Shown: positions 44,904 to 53,008 of the stretch, piece after piece
How positions within the stretch are numbered: the first letter of the stretch is position 1
Layout: every line of letters begins with the position of its first letter
Origin: Brevibacillus antibioticus
Lineage (GTDB): Bacteria > Bacillota > Bacilli > Brevibacillales > Brevibacillaceae
Assembly: GCF_005217615.1 (NCBI RefSeq)
Contig: NZ_SZNK01000001.1
Location: forward strand, 1,879,501-1,943,500
DNA: 64,000 nucleotides
Reading direction: 5' to 3'
The notes under the pieces: generated by a model
Database searches by the model: none
What the model saw: the letters and a program-made list of their open reading frames with translations, nothing else
What the model was told of the DNA's origin: nothing
Made by a program: the position numbers and the translations under genes

Positions 44904-46166
44904 CTATTCCTTTTTCCCGATCAACAATTCCATTGCTTCGATTTCCTTTGGGATTTGCGATGAGAGCACCTCGCAGCCGTCTGCTGTTACTAACACGTTA
45001 TCTTCAATCCGAATGCCAATCGCTTCTTCCTCTATGTACAGACCAGGTTCAATCGTGATTACCATACCAGGTTGTAAAGCAACACTGTAATCCGGGATAT
45101 CGTGCGTATCCAATCCAAGATGATGAGACACGGGATGATAGTAGTATTTGGCCAGGTCACTGCTCTCTTGGATGAGACCAAGACGTAGCAGGCCATCGGT
45201 CAAGACTTGTTTCGTGACATCATTGAGTTGCGGCAATGTGACACCAGGCTTCACTGCTTCGATGGTCTTGATTTCGGCTTCGAGCACGAGTTGATAGATT
45301 GCTTTCTGCCGTTCTGTAAAGCGACCATTCACGGGAAACGTTCGCGAAATATCAGCTGCATAGTAATTCGATGCTGCACCGAGGTCGAGGAGGACCAAGT
45401 CACCATCTTCTGCACGGTGATTATTCGCTTCATAGTGCAAAATAGTAGCATTGATTCCGCTAGCAATGATAGGCAAATAAGGAAGCTCGCGAACACCATG
45501 CGACTTCAATGTGTAATCGTAGTGTGCCTCTAACTCATATTCCATGATTCCAGGACGTGCATGCGACCACATGCGCCGGATTGCTTCATCCGTGATCGCA
45601 ATCGCACGTCTGATTTCTCCGATCTCTGCTGGACTCTTTACCATACGCAGTTCTTTCAGCCATGGGCCCGCATCGTGAATCTGCAGGGTCCGGTATTTCT
45701 TCTGAACGTCTTCGGCAAAAGTCTCTGCAGGGGTTCGCTCGTCGCTCCACTGATAGCGATACACGTCAAGATAAAGCGAGTACTTGCCTTCGCAGCGCCT
45801 CATAAAGGTTCCAAATGACTCCAACCACTCATCCAGATAGTCAAAGTGCTCGATACCAGACTGCTCTTTCGCCTCTTGATCCGACAAGACGGCCCCTGTC
45901 CATTTCGCTTCCAGTTCATTTGGGCGCTGAAGAAATAACGTTTCGGTCACGATGCCAGCGCGTTTCGTGATCATGAGAATGAGGCTGCTGCGCGCAATGC
46001 CGGTCAGATAATAGAAGTTGCGGTTCGGTGAAAACGGATATTTATCGTCATGGCTGCGTGTCTTGACAACTCCTGAAAATAGGACAAGTGCGCTGTGGTC
46101 AGGCATTTTTTCCGCGAGTTTTTTACGGCGATTGATGAACTCTATTGAATTTATGGTTATTGTCAT
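44904..46166 (-). CDS. Xaa-Pro aminopeptidase (M24B, PepP type)
   Basis: The 420-residue protein has the creatinase-type N-terminal domain and a pita-bread catalytic domain with the two-metal ligands in LLDLGAASNYYAADISRTFP, the HHLGLDTHD motif (HPVSHHLGLD), ITIEPGLYI and GIRIEDNVLVT. It removes N-terminal residues next to proline. The N-terminus (RKKLAEKMPDHSALVLFSG) fits the long PepP form. GGGG lies ten bases before the ATG. It is separated from the upstream riboswitch by about 370 bp. Confidence 0.94.
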   Translation of the reverse strand: MTITINSIEFINRRKKLAEKMPDHSALVLFSGVVKTRSHDDKYPFSPNRNFYYLTGIARSSLILMITKRAGIVTETLFLQRPNELEAKWTGAVLSDQEAKEQSGIEHFDYLDEWLESFGTFMRRCEGKYSLYLDVYRYQWSDERTPAETFAEDVQKKYRTLQIHDAGPWLKELRMVKSPAEIGEIRRAIAITDEAIRRMWSHARPGIMEYELEAHYDYTLKSHGVRELPYLPIIASGINATILHYEANNHRAEDGDLVLLDLGAASNYYAADISRTFPVNGRFTERQKAIYQLVLEAEIKTIEAVKPGVTLPQLNDVTKQVLTDGLLRLGLIQESSDLAKYYYHPVSHHLGLDTHDIPDYSVALQPGMVITIEPGLYIEEEAIGIRIEDNVLVTADGCEVLSSQIPKEIEAMELLIGKKE

Positions 46167-46312
46167 TTGTTTTATACCCCTTCGTTCATGGATTTCTTCA
46201 TAGATTGATGTAGCTTGTGAAAGGTTCTCTTGATCGCATTAAGTTCAGTATAATCTGACAATTATCACATGTCCTCCTTTCTTCTATATTTTAGGATACT
46301 TTCACGAGGTTC

Positions 46313-46350
46313 AACAAGGATCAGTTGCTATGGGCAAACTGATCCTTGTT
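46313..46350. other. 14-bp perfect hairpin downstream of the SAM riboswitch
   Basis: AACAAGGATCAGTT and AACTGATCCTTGTT flank a 10-base loop. There is no T-run on either side. It lies between the riboswitch and pepP, in a stretch without a recognisable gene, and might be a relic terminator or a transcript-stabilising element. Confidence 0.55.
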
Positions 46351-46540
46351 ATCGTAGATTAAGACCGCATTTTATGAAACGTTATTCTGCCACTCTTTTC
46401 GCCCAACGTAGGTCCGGGGTCCCGGTTACACTGAAGCGGATGCCTTTGATCTTTTGCTGTTGAGGTAGTTTTCGTTATTGAAATAAACCGGGATGACTGC
46501 ATAAAAAAGCACGTTGTTGCATCCTTTGCATAATACGAAG

Positions 46541-46568
46541 GAAAACCCCTCTCCGAAAAGAAGAGGGG
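46541..46568 (-). terminator. Expression-platform terminator of the SAM riboswitch
   Basis: On the minus strand CCCCTCT and AGAGGGG form a 7-bp GC-rich stem followed by TTTTCC, 13 bases after the aptamer. This is the usual place for the terminator that forms when SAM is bound. Confidence 0.85.
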
Positions 46569-46581
46569 CAATACCAGGGTT

Positions 46582-46690
46582 CTCACCTTCCCCTCTCGCA
46601 GAATAACTCCGCAGAAATTGGCACCATAGGGTCAATCAGACCAAGGTTGCCGGGTTTCATCGAGCCAGTCCCTCCACCACTCTCGATAAG
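46582..46690 (-). ncRNA. SAM-I (S-box) riboswitch aptamer
   Basis: The minus strand shows the conserved S-box core: CTTATCGAGAGTGGTGGAGG, then GACTGGCTCGATGAAACCCGG (split here at its usual joint), CAACC, GGTGCCAATTTCTGC and a closing GGTGAG that pairs with CTTATC to form P1. S-box RNAs bind S-adenosylmethionine and terminate transcription of methionine and cysteine genes. A terminator follows directly. The next annotated gene downstream is pepP about 375 bp away, and none of the usual targets is present, so this copy appears orphaned. The rest of the 621-bp gap (46167-46787) holds no other recognised gene. Confidence 0.93.
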
Positions 46691-46787
46691 CATATTCTAT
46701 GAAATTTAATTTCATCGTAAAAATTTTTTCTCATTTTACTCGGATATATCAAGCCTGTTCTATCACATTTAGGTGAAAAGTAAGTCT

Positions 46788-47579
46788 TCACACACGTGAG
46801 AATAGAAGGATGTCAACCCAAATCTTAATCGTGGTAGCGAGGATCAACAGGGCAAGAATGGTTTGGAGAATCCGGGTGTCCAAACGTTTACTGATCTGCG
46901 TACCGAGTGGCGCTGCCAGTATGCTGGCGATTACCATGATCACGGATGGCCACAGCAATATGTCCCCTGCCATCCATTTCCCTACCGTCGAACCGATGGA
47001 AGAAAGAAAAGTGATGGCAAGAGAAGAAGCAATCGTAACTCTTGTCGGAGTCTTGAGGATGTTCAACATGATCGGAACCAAAATAAAAGCGCCAGCTGCC
47101 CCGACAATTCCGGAGGCGCCTCCGACAATCAAAGCGGATAATACGGCTGTCGGTTTATGAAAGATAACCTCGGTCTGTTCACGTTGGTCCATCCGCTTTT
47201 TTGGCAGGAACATCAAGATTACAGCAACGGTGGCCAGGATGGCATAAACGAAATTGACGGCTTCTGCCGAAAGAAATTGTCCTCCATACCCTCCTAGCAA
47301 GCTCCCGACAATAATGGCACTTCCCATGTACAGAACGAGCTGGTAATGAATAAGCTTATCTTTGCGCAGCGTCCAAACAGCAGCGAGAGTGGCAAAAAAT
47401 ACTTGGACGGCACTTATTCCGGATACTTCGTGAGCTGTGTAAGCAACGAACCCAAGGGCGGGCGGAATATACAGAAGCATCGGATACTTGATAATGGAGC
47501 CCCCGATTCCGACGAGACCAGAGATAAACGATCCCACGAAACCGATAACAAACAGTGTGATCACAAGGTCGATAGTCAT
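46788..47579 (-). CDS. TauE/SafE-family sulfite/sulfonate exporter
   Basis: The 263-residue protein has about eight membrane helices with the family repeats GFVGSFISGLVGIGGSIIKYP and GGASGIVGAAGAFILVPIML. The family moves sulfite, sulfonates or related anions out of the cell. It follows the MBL-rhodanese gene by 33 bp and closes the sulfide-detoxification operon, where sulfite or thiosulfate produced by persulfide oxidation must be exported. AAGGGTGAG precedes the ATG. Confidence 0.9.
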   Translation of the reverse strand: MTIDLVITLFVIGFVGSFISGLVGIGGSIIKYPMLLYIPPALGFVAYTAHEVSGISAVQVFFATLAAVWTLRKDKLIHYQLVLYMGSAIIVGSLLGGYGGQFLSAEAVNFVYAILATVAVILMFLPKKRMDQREQTEVIFHKPTAVLSALIVGGASGIVGAAGAFILVPIMLNILKTPTRVTIASSLAITFLSSIGSTVGKWMAGDILLWPSVIMVIASILAAPLGTQISKRLDTRILQTILALLILATTIKIWVDILLFSRV

Positions 47580-47612
47580 AGGCTCACCCTTTGCAATACC
47601 TCTCGCTTCGTT

Positions 47613-49031
47613 TTATGCTTGTTCTACGACTGCCAAGCCGTCTATTTGCCATTTCAAGATTCCGCCGCTCAAATTCATGACGTCCTTGAATCCGTTTGCC
47701 TTTAGAATGCTTGCGCCAATAGCGGATCGGGCACCGGAACGGCACTGTACGAGAAGTGGCTTGTCGTGTGGAATCTCATCCAGCCGCATGGCGAGTGTAC
47801 CGAGCATGATGTGTTGTGCATTTGGAATGTGACCTTCCTTCCACTCAGCCAAATTACGTACATCTACTACGTGAACCTCTCCCTTTTCCACCCGTTCTGC
47901 AATCTCCAGAGGTGTTACCTCTTCGATTCTCTCGAGCGAAGACACTTCCCTTTCCAGTAGCTTGCCGCTGTCGATAAAGCCTGTGACATGATCAATCCCT
48001 ACTGCATGCAAGGCTTGCAAAATCTCGTCCAGCTCATCTGGGGTGGCCAGGATGTGAACCGGGCGATGGTAATCGACAATCCAGCCCGCCCAGTTGGCGA
48101 ATGACTTATTAAAAGGAATGTGAAGGGTTCCCGCCAGATGCCCCTTCGCAAATTTCTGGAAAGGACGCGTATCGATCATCTGCCCGTTTTCCAGCGATTC
48201 CTTTGCCGCTTCAAGCGAGCTGAACTCTTGAACAACAGGGAGTTCCTTGAGTAACGCAGGGCCTTCCTTATTCACGCGTTTCATCACTGCAAAATACGTC
48301 GGCGGCTCTGGTTGTCCATCCAGGAGTGCCTGAACGAATTCCTCTTCACTGGAGTGTGACATCGCCCAGTTAAAGAGCTTTTCATAGCCGACCGTAGAAG
48401 ATGGCACGGCCCCCAGTGCTTTCCCGCAAGCACTTCCTGCTCCATGAGCTGGCCATACCTGCATATAATCCGGCAGTTGTTTGAATTTTTGGAGGGACTG
48501 ATACATGGCTCTTGCACCTGACTCGGACGTCCCCTTCATTCCCGCCGCTTTTTCAAGCAAGTCCGGTCTGCCGATATCGCCGACAAAGACAAAATCACCC
48601 GTGAAGATCCCGATGGGGCGATCTGCATTCCCACCAAGATCTGTCAAAAGGAAGGAGATGCTCTCAGGCGTATGACCAGGGGTATGCATGACTTCAAATA
48701 ACAAGTTCCCGATATAAAAACGATTTCCATCGTGCACAAGCTGATGGTTCAAGCCCTCCAAATATTGATATTTCCAATTTCCATCGCCTTCATTGGATAA
48801 AAACAGCTTCGCCTGATGAGCTTCGCCCAGTTCCCTGGCACCAGACACAAAATCAGCGTGAATGTGGGTTTCGGTGGCGGCTACAATGGTAACTCCCTCT
48901 GCTTTGGCAACTTGAAAATAAGAAGTCAGATTGCGGGAGGGATCGATCACAATCGCCTCCCCGGTTTTTTGGCAGCCGACCAGATAGGATGCATGGGCCA
49001 GTTTTTCATCATAAAAGTAACGCAACAACAT
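47613..49031 (-). CDS. MBL-fold persulfide dioxygenase fused to rhodanese domains (CstB/BlhA-like)
   Basis: The 472-residue protein begins with an ETHE1-type metallo-beta-lactamase domain (about 1-235; TETHIHADFVSGAREL, HTPGHTPESISFLL, TGDFVFVGDIGRPDLL), then a rhodanese-like domain without an obvious active Cys (about 260-355) and a second rhodanese with the catalytic Cys in LLVQCRSGARSAIG (about 430). This MBL-RHD-RHD layout is that of CstB, a non-haem iron enzyme that converts persulfides to thiosulfate. It lies between DUF1641 and TauE genes of the sulfide operon. GGAGGAA precedes the ATG. Confidence 0.92.
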   Translation of the reverse strand: MLLRYFYDEKLAHASYLVGCQKTGEAIVIDPSRNLTSYFQVAKAEGVTIVAATETHIHADFVSGARELGEAHQAKLFLSNEGDGNWKYQYLEGLNHQLVHDGNRFYIGNLLFEVMHTPGHTPESISFLLTDLGGNADRPIGIFTGDFVFVGDIGRPDLLEKAAGMKGTSESGARAMYQSLQKFKQLPDYMQVWPAHGAGSACGKALGAVPSSTVGYEKLFNWAMSHSSEEEFVQALLDGQPEPPTYFAVMKRVNKEGPALLKELPVVQEFSSLEAAKESLENGQMIDTRPFQKFAKGHLAGTLHIPFNKSFANWAGWIVDYHRPVHILATPDELDEILQALHAVGIDHVTGFIDSGKLLEREVSSLERIEEVTPLEIAERVEKGEVHVVDVRNLAEWKEGHIPNAQHIMLGTLAMRLDEIPHDKPLLVQCRSGARSAIGASILKANGFKDVMNLSGGILKWQIDGLAVVEQA

Positions 49032-49057
49032 CGTGCATTCCTCCGTTTACACATCTA

Positions 49058-49624
49058 TTATTTGTTTGATTTTTCCGCGAGTACTTCGAGCAGCGATTGG
49101 GTAAAGCGAAGTGACTTTTGGACGGTGGGATCTTTCATGAGCTTGTAAAGTGTGAACACCGAAACGGGTTCGTTTTTACGTTCGGCTCGTGCTTTTGCTT
49201 CCTGAAAGACAGCCACTCCGTGCTCCACTTGCGCGGACACAGGAGCGATGTACGCTTTCATGCTGTTAAGCAGGTATTGCTGCGATTGCTTATCCTTTCC
49301 GATGCTCTCCAAAAAATCAGCAACTTGTTCGAGAACACTAACATATTTAACAAGCTTTGGCAGTTTATCAAGCAAAGTGAATAGGGCATCTATCGATTCT
49401 TTTTCCACAAAGAACCGGGACAGTTGACCATCTACCCGCTCAAATAGATACCGTAGTGATTCCTGATCGCGCAAAATAGATGTGGCTACTTCAAGTCCCT
49501 CTTCGGCTGCAAGGACGGTATCTTTTATCTTCGGGAGCTTTCGGATCAATATGGTGATCGCTTCCTGAACTTCTGGATCAGATAAATCCTCTAAAAACAT
49601 TCTCTGTTCCTGCCTGTCGTTCAA
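49058..49624 (-). CDS. DUF1641 protein, SQR-associated
   Basis: The 188-residue helical protein carries the DUF1641 signature near its end (VSVFTLYKLMKDPTVQKSLRFTQ, shortened reading). The family is commonly encoded next to sulfide:quinone oxidoreductase or formate dehydrogenase genes and has no defined activity. The start is a TTG at 49624 with GGGGGAG upstream. It lies 34 bp after the SQR gene and 26 bp before the MBL-rhodanese gene, so it belongs to the same operon. Confidence 0.85.
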   Translation of the reverse strand: MNDRQEQRMFLEDLSDPEVQEAITILIRKLPKIKDTVLAAEEGLEVATSILRDQESLRYLFERVDGQLSRFFVEKESIDALFTLLDKLPKLVKYVSVLEQVADFLESIGKDKQSQQYLLNSMKAYIAPVSAQVEHGVAVFQEAKARAERKNEPVSVFTLYKLMKDPTVQKSLRFTQSLLEVLAEKSNK

Positions 49625-49658
49625 AATGCTGCTCTCCCCCTTTCTTTCAAAGACTGCC

Positions 49659-50858
49659 TTACATCAACCCTTTAAGCATGCCATTCCAATAAAGGATGGG
49701 AAGCAGCTCTCTTTTCATCAAGTACATACTGAATCTCTCTTCGGATTGGTCAAAGGGAAAGGTTTCGCACGGCGTCAGGTTGTAATCAAATTCGGCTAGT
49801 ACCAGTTTGTTGTACCCCGTTACGAGTGGACAAGATGTATAACCGTCGTACTTGGCAGTCAATGGATTCCCGTTGATCAGTGCGAGAAGGTTTTTCTCGA
49901 CCACTGGCGCCTGTTTGCGAATAGCAGCTCCGGTTTTCGACGTAGGAAGATTCGCGCAATCTCCAATACCGAAAATAGTGGGAAAACTTTTGTGCACAAG
50001 CGTAAATGGATCGACATCCACCCAGCCTCCTGTATCTGCCAATGCGCTGTTTGCAATGAAATCGGGAGCTTTCATGGGCGGGGTCACATGAAGCATGTCA
50101 TACTTCCATACTTCCTGCTCTTTGGTGTCCAGATTCTCGAATACGGCTTCCTTGCTATCCGCCCGCACTTCCATCAGGTTATGCTTGTATCTGGTTTCGA
50201 TGTTCTTGCGACGAATGACGTTATTGAGGGTATTTGCATACGTGGGAACATCAAAAATACTTCCCTTCGCTGATGCAAAAATAATTTCTGACTGGTTGCG
50301 AACATGTGACTTGCGAAAATAATCATCGGCCAGATACATGATTTTCTGAGGGGCTCCGCCGCATTTTACAGGTGAGTTCGGGTGGGTAAAAATGGCAGTT
50401 CCGCCTTTAAAACTCTGGATCGCTTCCCACGTACTTTCTACCGTTTGGTAAGCGTAGTTGCTGCAAACACCGTTCTTACCGACGGCGTCTTTCAGGCCCT
50501 TTACCCCCTCCCAATCTAGTTGCAGACCGGCAGCAACTACGAGGTAGTCATAGGAGAGGATGGTTCCCTGTTTCGTACACAGCGTGTGTTGTTCCGGTTG
50601 AAACATGGTGACCTCATCGCAAATCCAGTCAACGCCTGCGGGAATCAGCGAGGAAAGGTCACGCTCGGATTCCTCCTTTTTCGCGGCACCACCTCCAACT
50701 AATGTCCACAAAGGCTGGTAATAATGCTTGGATGCAGGATCGATGATGGCTACTTGTCCCTTGAGCCTTTTGGAAGCCCGGACGATACGGGCAGCAACAG
50801 AAATACCGGCTGAGCCTGCTCCCACAATAACAACCGTATAATGAACCTGTTTTGCCAT
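49659..50858 (-). CDS. Sulfide:quinone oxidoreductase-type flavoprotein
   Basis: The 399-residue protein has the FAD-binding VVIVGAGSAGISVAARI, the second-site YDYLVVAAGLQLDWE and FGIGDCANLPTSKTGAAIRKQ, and the redox cysteine in PVKCGGAPQKIMYLADDYF. This is the pattern of type II SQR-like enzymes that oxidise sulfide and pass electrons to quinone at the membrane. The start at 50858 has AAGGAGG four bases before the ATG. It is first in the four-gene sulfide operon. A dyad 100 bp upstream is shared with the two-component promoter. Confidence 0.92.
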   Translation of the reverse strand: MAKQVHYTVVIVGAGSAGISVAARIVRASKRLKGQVAIIDPASKHYYQPLWTLVGGGAAKKEESERDLSSLIPAGVDWICDEVTMFQPEQHTLCTKQGTILSYDYLVVAAGLQLDWEGVKGLKDAVGKNGVCSNYAYQTVESTWEAIQSFKGGTAIFTHPNSPVKCGGAPQKIMYLADDYFRKSHVRNQSEIIFASAKGSIFDVPTYANTLNNVIRRKNIETRYKHNLMEVRADSKEAVFENLDTKEQEVWKYDMLHVTPPMKAPDFIANSALADTGGWVDVDPFTLVHKSFPTIFGIGDCANLPTSKTGAAIRKQAPVVEKNLLALINGNPLTAKYDGYTSCPLVTGYNKLVLAEFDYNLTPCETFPFDQSEERFSMYLMKRELLPILYWNGMLKGLM

Positions 50859-50957
50859 AGTTCCTCCTTCGACTACGATATAGTTTCCACTCGTATGATG
50901 ATGGTACAAGAGTTGTAGTCTCTCTATTCAGTTTATTCCGCTGTCATTTTTTCCATA

Positions 50958-50973
50958 TAGGGGAAGTCCCCTA
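50958..50973. promoter_or_regulatory. 7-2-7 palindrome TAGGGGA-AG-TCCCCTA upstream of the sulfide operon
   Basis: Perfect 7-bp arms with a 2-bp centre, 100 bp upstream of the SQR start. NarL-family regulators bind heptamers in 7-2-7 array, and the NarL-type regulator gene ends just 18 bp away. A second copy lies before the kinase gene. Confidence 0.65.
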
Positions 50974-50990
50974 CTTTTTGATCCAGGCGA

Positions 50991-51635
50991 TTAAAACGCC
51001 AGATCGAGATATCTATTTTTTATGGCGTATTGGATCAATTGATGCTTGGAATCCAGTCCTAGTTTCTGCATGATATTCGTTTTGTGGTTCTCCACCGTTT
51101 TGACACTGATCAACAGCTTATCTGCCATTTCCTTATTGGTATAGCCAAGCACAATGAGTCTGACAAGCTCCTTTTCACGTAGCGTTAAAACAGAAGGCAA
51201 CATCTTGGCATCCGATTTCAGCCATAGTTTGATGATCTCTTGCGATACGGATGTTTTGTAAAAGCACTTCCCTCTATAGACCTCAACAATGGCTTGAAAC
51301 AGCAGCTCGCCATGGCTGTTTTTTAAGATGTACCCATCGGCTCCGACAGTAATAGCCTTCTGGACAAAAATCTCCTCGTCATGCATGGTCAATATGACAA
51401 TTTTCACGAAAGGATTCGACTTGCGAATCTCATTGCTCGCGGTAAACCCATCCAGCCCATTCGGCAACGACAAATCCATCAGCACCACATCGGGTTTTAG
51501 CTGATTAGCTTTGAGGATGGCATCGTTGCCTGTATGACTCTCTCCGACAATTTTGATTTGAGAGTAACTTTCGAGAAGCACACGCAATCCCTTCCGAATC
51601 ATCGTGTGATCATCAACCAAAAGCACTCGTATCAC
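50991..51635 (-). CDS. NarL/FixJ-family response regulator
   Basis: The 214-residue protein has a receiver domain (DDHTMIRKGLRVLLES, phosphoacceptor in VVLMDLSLPNGLDG, Lys in GADGYILKNSHGE) and a LuxR-type helix-turn-helix (LTLREKELVRLIVLGYTNKEMA, KTVENHKTNIMQKLGL). It overlaps the kinase stop by four bases. It lies directly upstream of the SQR operon and very probably controls it through the 7-2-7 site. Confidence 0.93.
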   Translation of the reverse strand: MIRVLLVDDHTMIRKGLRVLLESYSQIKIVGESHTGNDAILKANQLKPDVVLMDLSLPNGLDGFTASNEIRKSNPFVKIVILTMHDEEIFVQKAITVGADGYILKNSHGELLFQAIVEVYRGKCFYKTSVSQEIIKLWLKSDAKMLPSVLTLREKELVRLIVLGYTNKEMADKLLISVKTVENHKTNIMQKLGLDSKHQLIQYAIKNRYLDLAF

Positions 51636-52708
51636 TCTGCTCTCCCTCCTTGTCCTACTACCGTTACCTTGATCGATGTACCTTTGCGGGGCACGGATTG
51701 AATCTGAAGAGTCCCCTCCATCTGATCCACTCGTTCTTCCATATGTTTAAGTCCCAAACCGACCTGAACCTGATCACGCACAAATCCGATTCCATTGTCC
51801 TGAATCAGCAAAGTCAATAGGTCGTCTTCCTTGTACAAGATGACTTCAATGAGTGACGCCTTCGCGTATTTCAGTGCATTATGTAAGGCTTCTTGGATGA
51901 CACGGTACAGATTGATTTCCAGAATTGGCTGAAAATGACCGCTGACATTGCTGTAAGAAAAGGTGATGGAAACTTCCTGATGTGCTTTGTTCAAGCTAGA
52001 AACAAGATGCCGTATGGTAGGAATCAGCCCCAGTTGATCGAGACTATGCGGGCGCAGCTGTAGAGAATACAGCTTGACGTCTTGTATCGCTTTTTCCAGC
52101 TCATTCACAATTTCTTGCATGAATACCCGAAAATGTCCTTTCTCATTAAGGCGCGCTTGAATTGCTTGAATGCCTACCGAAACGGAATACAAGGATTGAC
52201 CTACGCCGTCGTGCAGCTCCCGGGCTAGGCGCTTGTGTTCATTTTCTTGAGCTTCTAGTGTTTTTTGCAGTACCTGCTTGGAGATTCTGACCTCCTCTTC
52301 TTTTTTCTTGGCCGTCATATCTTTCAAGACCAAAAGAACATCCTGCATGTTTTGTTCCCCATTTTCATAGATGACAGCCGTGCTCATCTCCATGTCTATG
52401 TACCGCCCTTCATATGTCGGCATCGCGGAAAGAAAATAGGGAATCTCCCGCTTGGCGAGCAAATAACATCGTTCTTCTCCCGGTTCCAACTCTCTGTTTT
52501 GGCAGTAGGAGCAGAACGGGACCTTTTCTCCTCGTTTCCAACCGGTCATTTTCTCTGCGGATGGGTTCATCACCATAATTTTTCGTTTCTGATCCATGAG
52601 AATAATCCCGTCCTGTAAGTGATCGAAGATTTGCTTCAGATACCCGTTATCCATTGCCTTTCCTTCATCACTATAGCGTTCAAAATAAGTTGGACTTTGA
52701 TGCGTCAT
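51632..52708 (-). CDS. PAS histidine kinase (HisKA_3/NarX-DegS class) with a Cys-rich PAS loop
   Basis: The 358-residue cytoplasmic kinase has a PAS domain at about 25-135 containing PFCSYCQNRELEPGEERCYL, with three cysteines in a CxxC-x11-C array, then a HisKA_3 region with RELHDGVGQSLYSVSVG and an ATPase domain (YRVIQEALHNALKYAKA, QDNGIGF, GLGLKHMEERV). No membrane helix was seen. NreB-type kinases hold an Fe-S cluster in a Cys-rich PAS; here the cysteines could sense redox, persulfide or an Fe-S cluster. Gene order with the sulfide operon supports sulfur or oxygen sensing. Confidence 0.9.
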   Translation of the reverse strand: MTHQSPTYFERYSDEGKAMDNGYLKQIFDHLQDGIILMDQKRKIMVMNPSAEKMTGWKRGEKVPFCSYCQNRELEPGEERCYLLAKREIPYFLSAMPTYEGRYIDMEMSTAVIYENGEQNMQDVLLVLKDMTAKKKEEEVRISKQVLQKTLEAQENEHKRLARELHDGVGQSLYSVSVGIQAIQARLNEKGHFRVFMQEIVNELEKAIQDVKLYSLQLRPHSLDQLGLIPTIRHLVSSLNKAHQEVSITFSYSNVSGHFQPILEINLYRVIQEALHNALKYAKASLIEVILYKEDDLLTLLIQDNGIGFVRDQVQVGLGLKHMEERVDQMEGTLQIQSVPRKGTSIKVTVVGQGGRAE

Positions 52709-52771
52709 AGGTCCTCCAAGCTACAAGTTTTGTTTTTATCCAATCGTAAAAGACAGGGGCAGCGTTTCAAA

Positions 52772-52787
52772 TAGGTACCTTCCCCTA
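52772..52787. promoter_or_regulatory. 7-2-7 site TAGGTAC-CT-TCCCCTA upstream of the kinase/regulator pair
   Basis: The right heptamer TCCCCTA is identical to that of the site at 50958-50973, and the left one is a partial match to TAGGGGA. It lies 64 bp before the kinase start. Likely autoregulatory binding site of the NarL-type regulator. Confidence 0.55.
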
Positions 52788-52903
52788 TCTTTTGGGTTTC
52801 TGGCACAATGCGAATGTCGATGGATGATCGAAAGTTCTCCTGCTAGCGAATAAAGCAGCAATTCCTACATCAAGGAATTATCATTTTTTACATATACGCG
52901 TAA

Positions 52904-52944
52904 AAAGATTACCTTGACTTAACAAAGTAGAACAGGTAATCTTT
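52904..52944. promoter_or_regulatory. Inverted repeat around a -35 element before the MFS gene
   Basis: AAAGATTACC and GGTAATCTTT are perfect 10-bp arms separated by 21 bp that contain TTGACT, a possible -35. It lies 65 bp upstream of the MFS start. It could be a repressor operator or a leader hairpin. No regulator gene is adjacent. Confidence 0.45.
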
Positions 52945-53008
52945 ACCCGCTACGATAAAACGGCAATTCAACAGGGATTTTATACGGCAGAAAGGTTGTA
53001 TTGACTTC

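Noticed and set aside
44904..46166. Proline peptidase as the true target of the SAM riboswitch
   Set aside because: About 370 bp and a second hairpin separate them, and no known S-box regulon includes this enzyme; kept only as a minor alternative.
46359..46635. Short minus-strand frames across the riboswitch
   Set aside because: They translate the structured S-box RNA and its terminator, so they are not genes.
52904..52944. Inverted repeat before the MFS gene as a terminator of the kinase region
   Set aside because: The kinase is transcribed away from it and there is no T-run; a control element is more likely.
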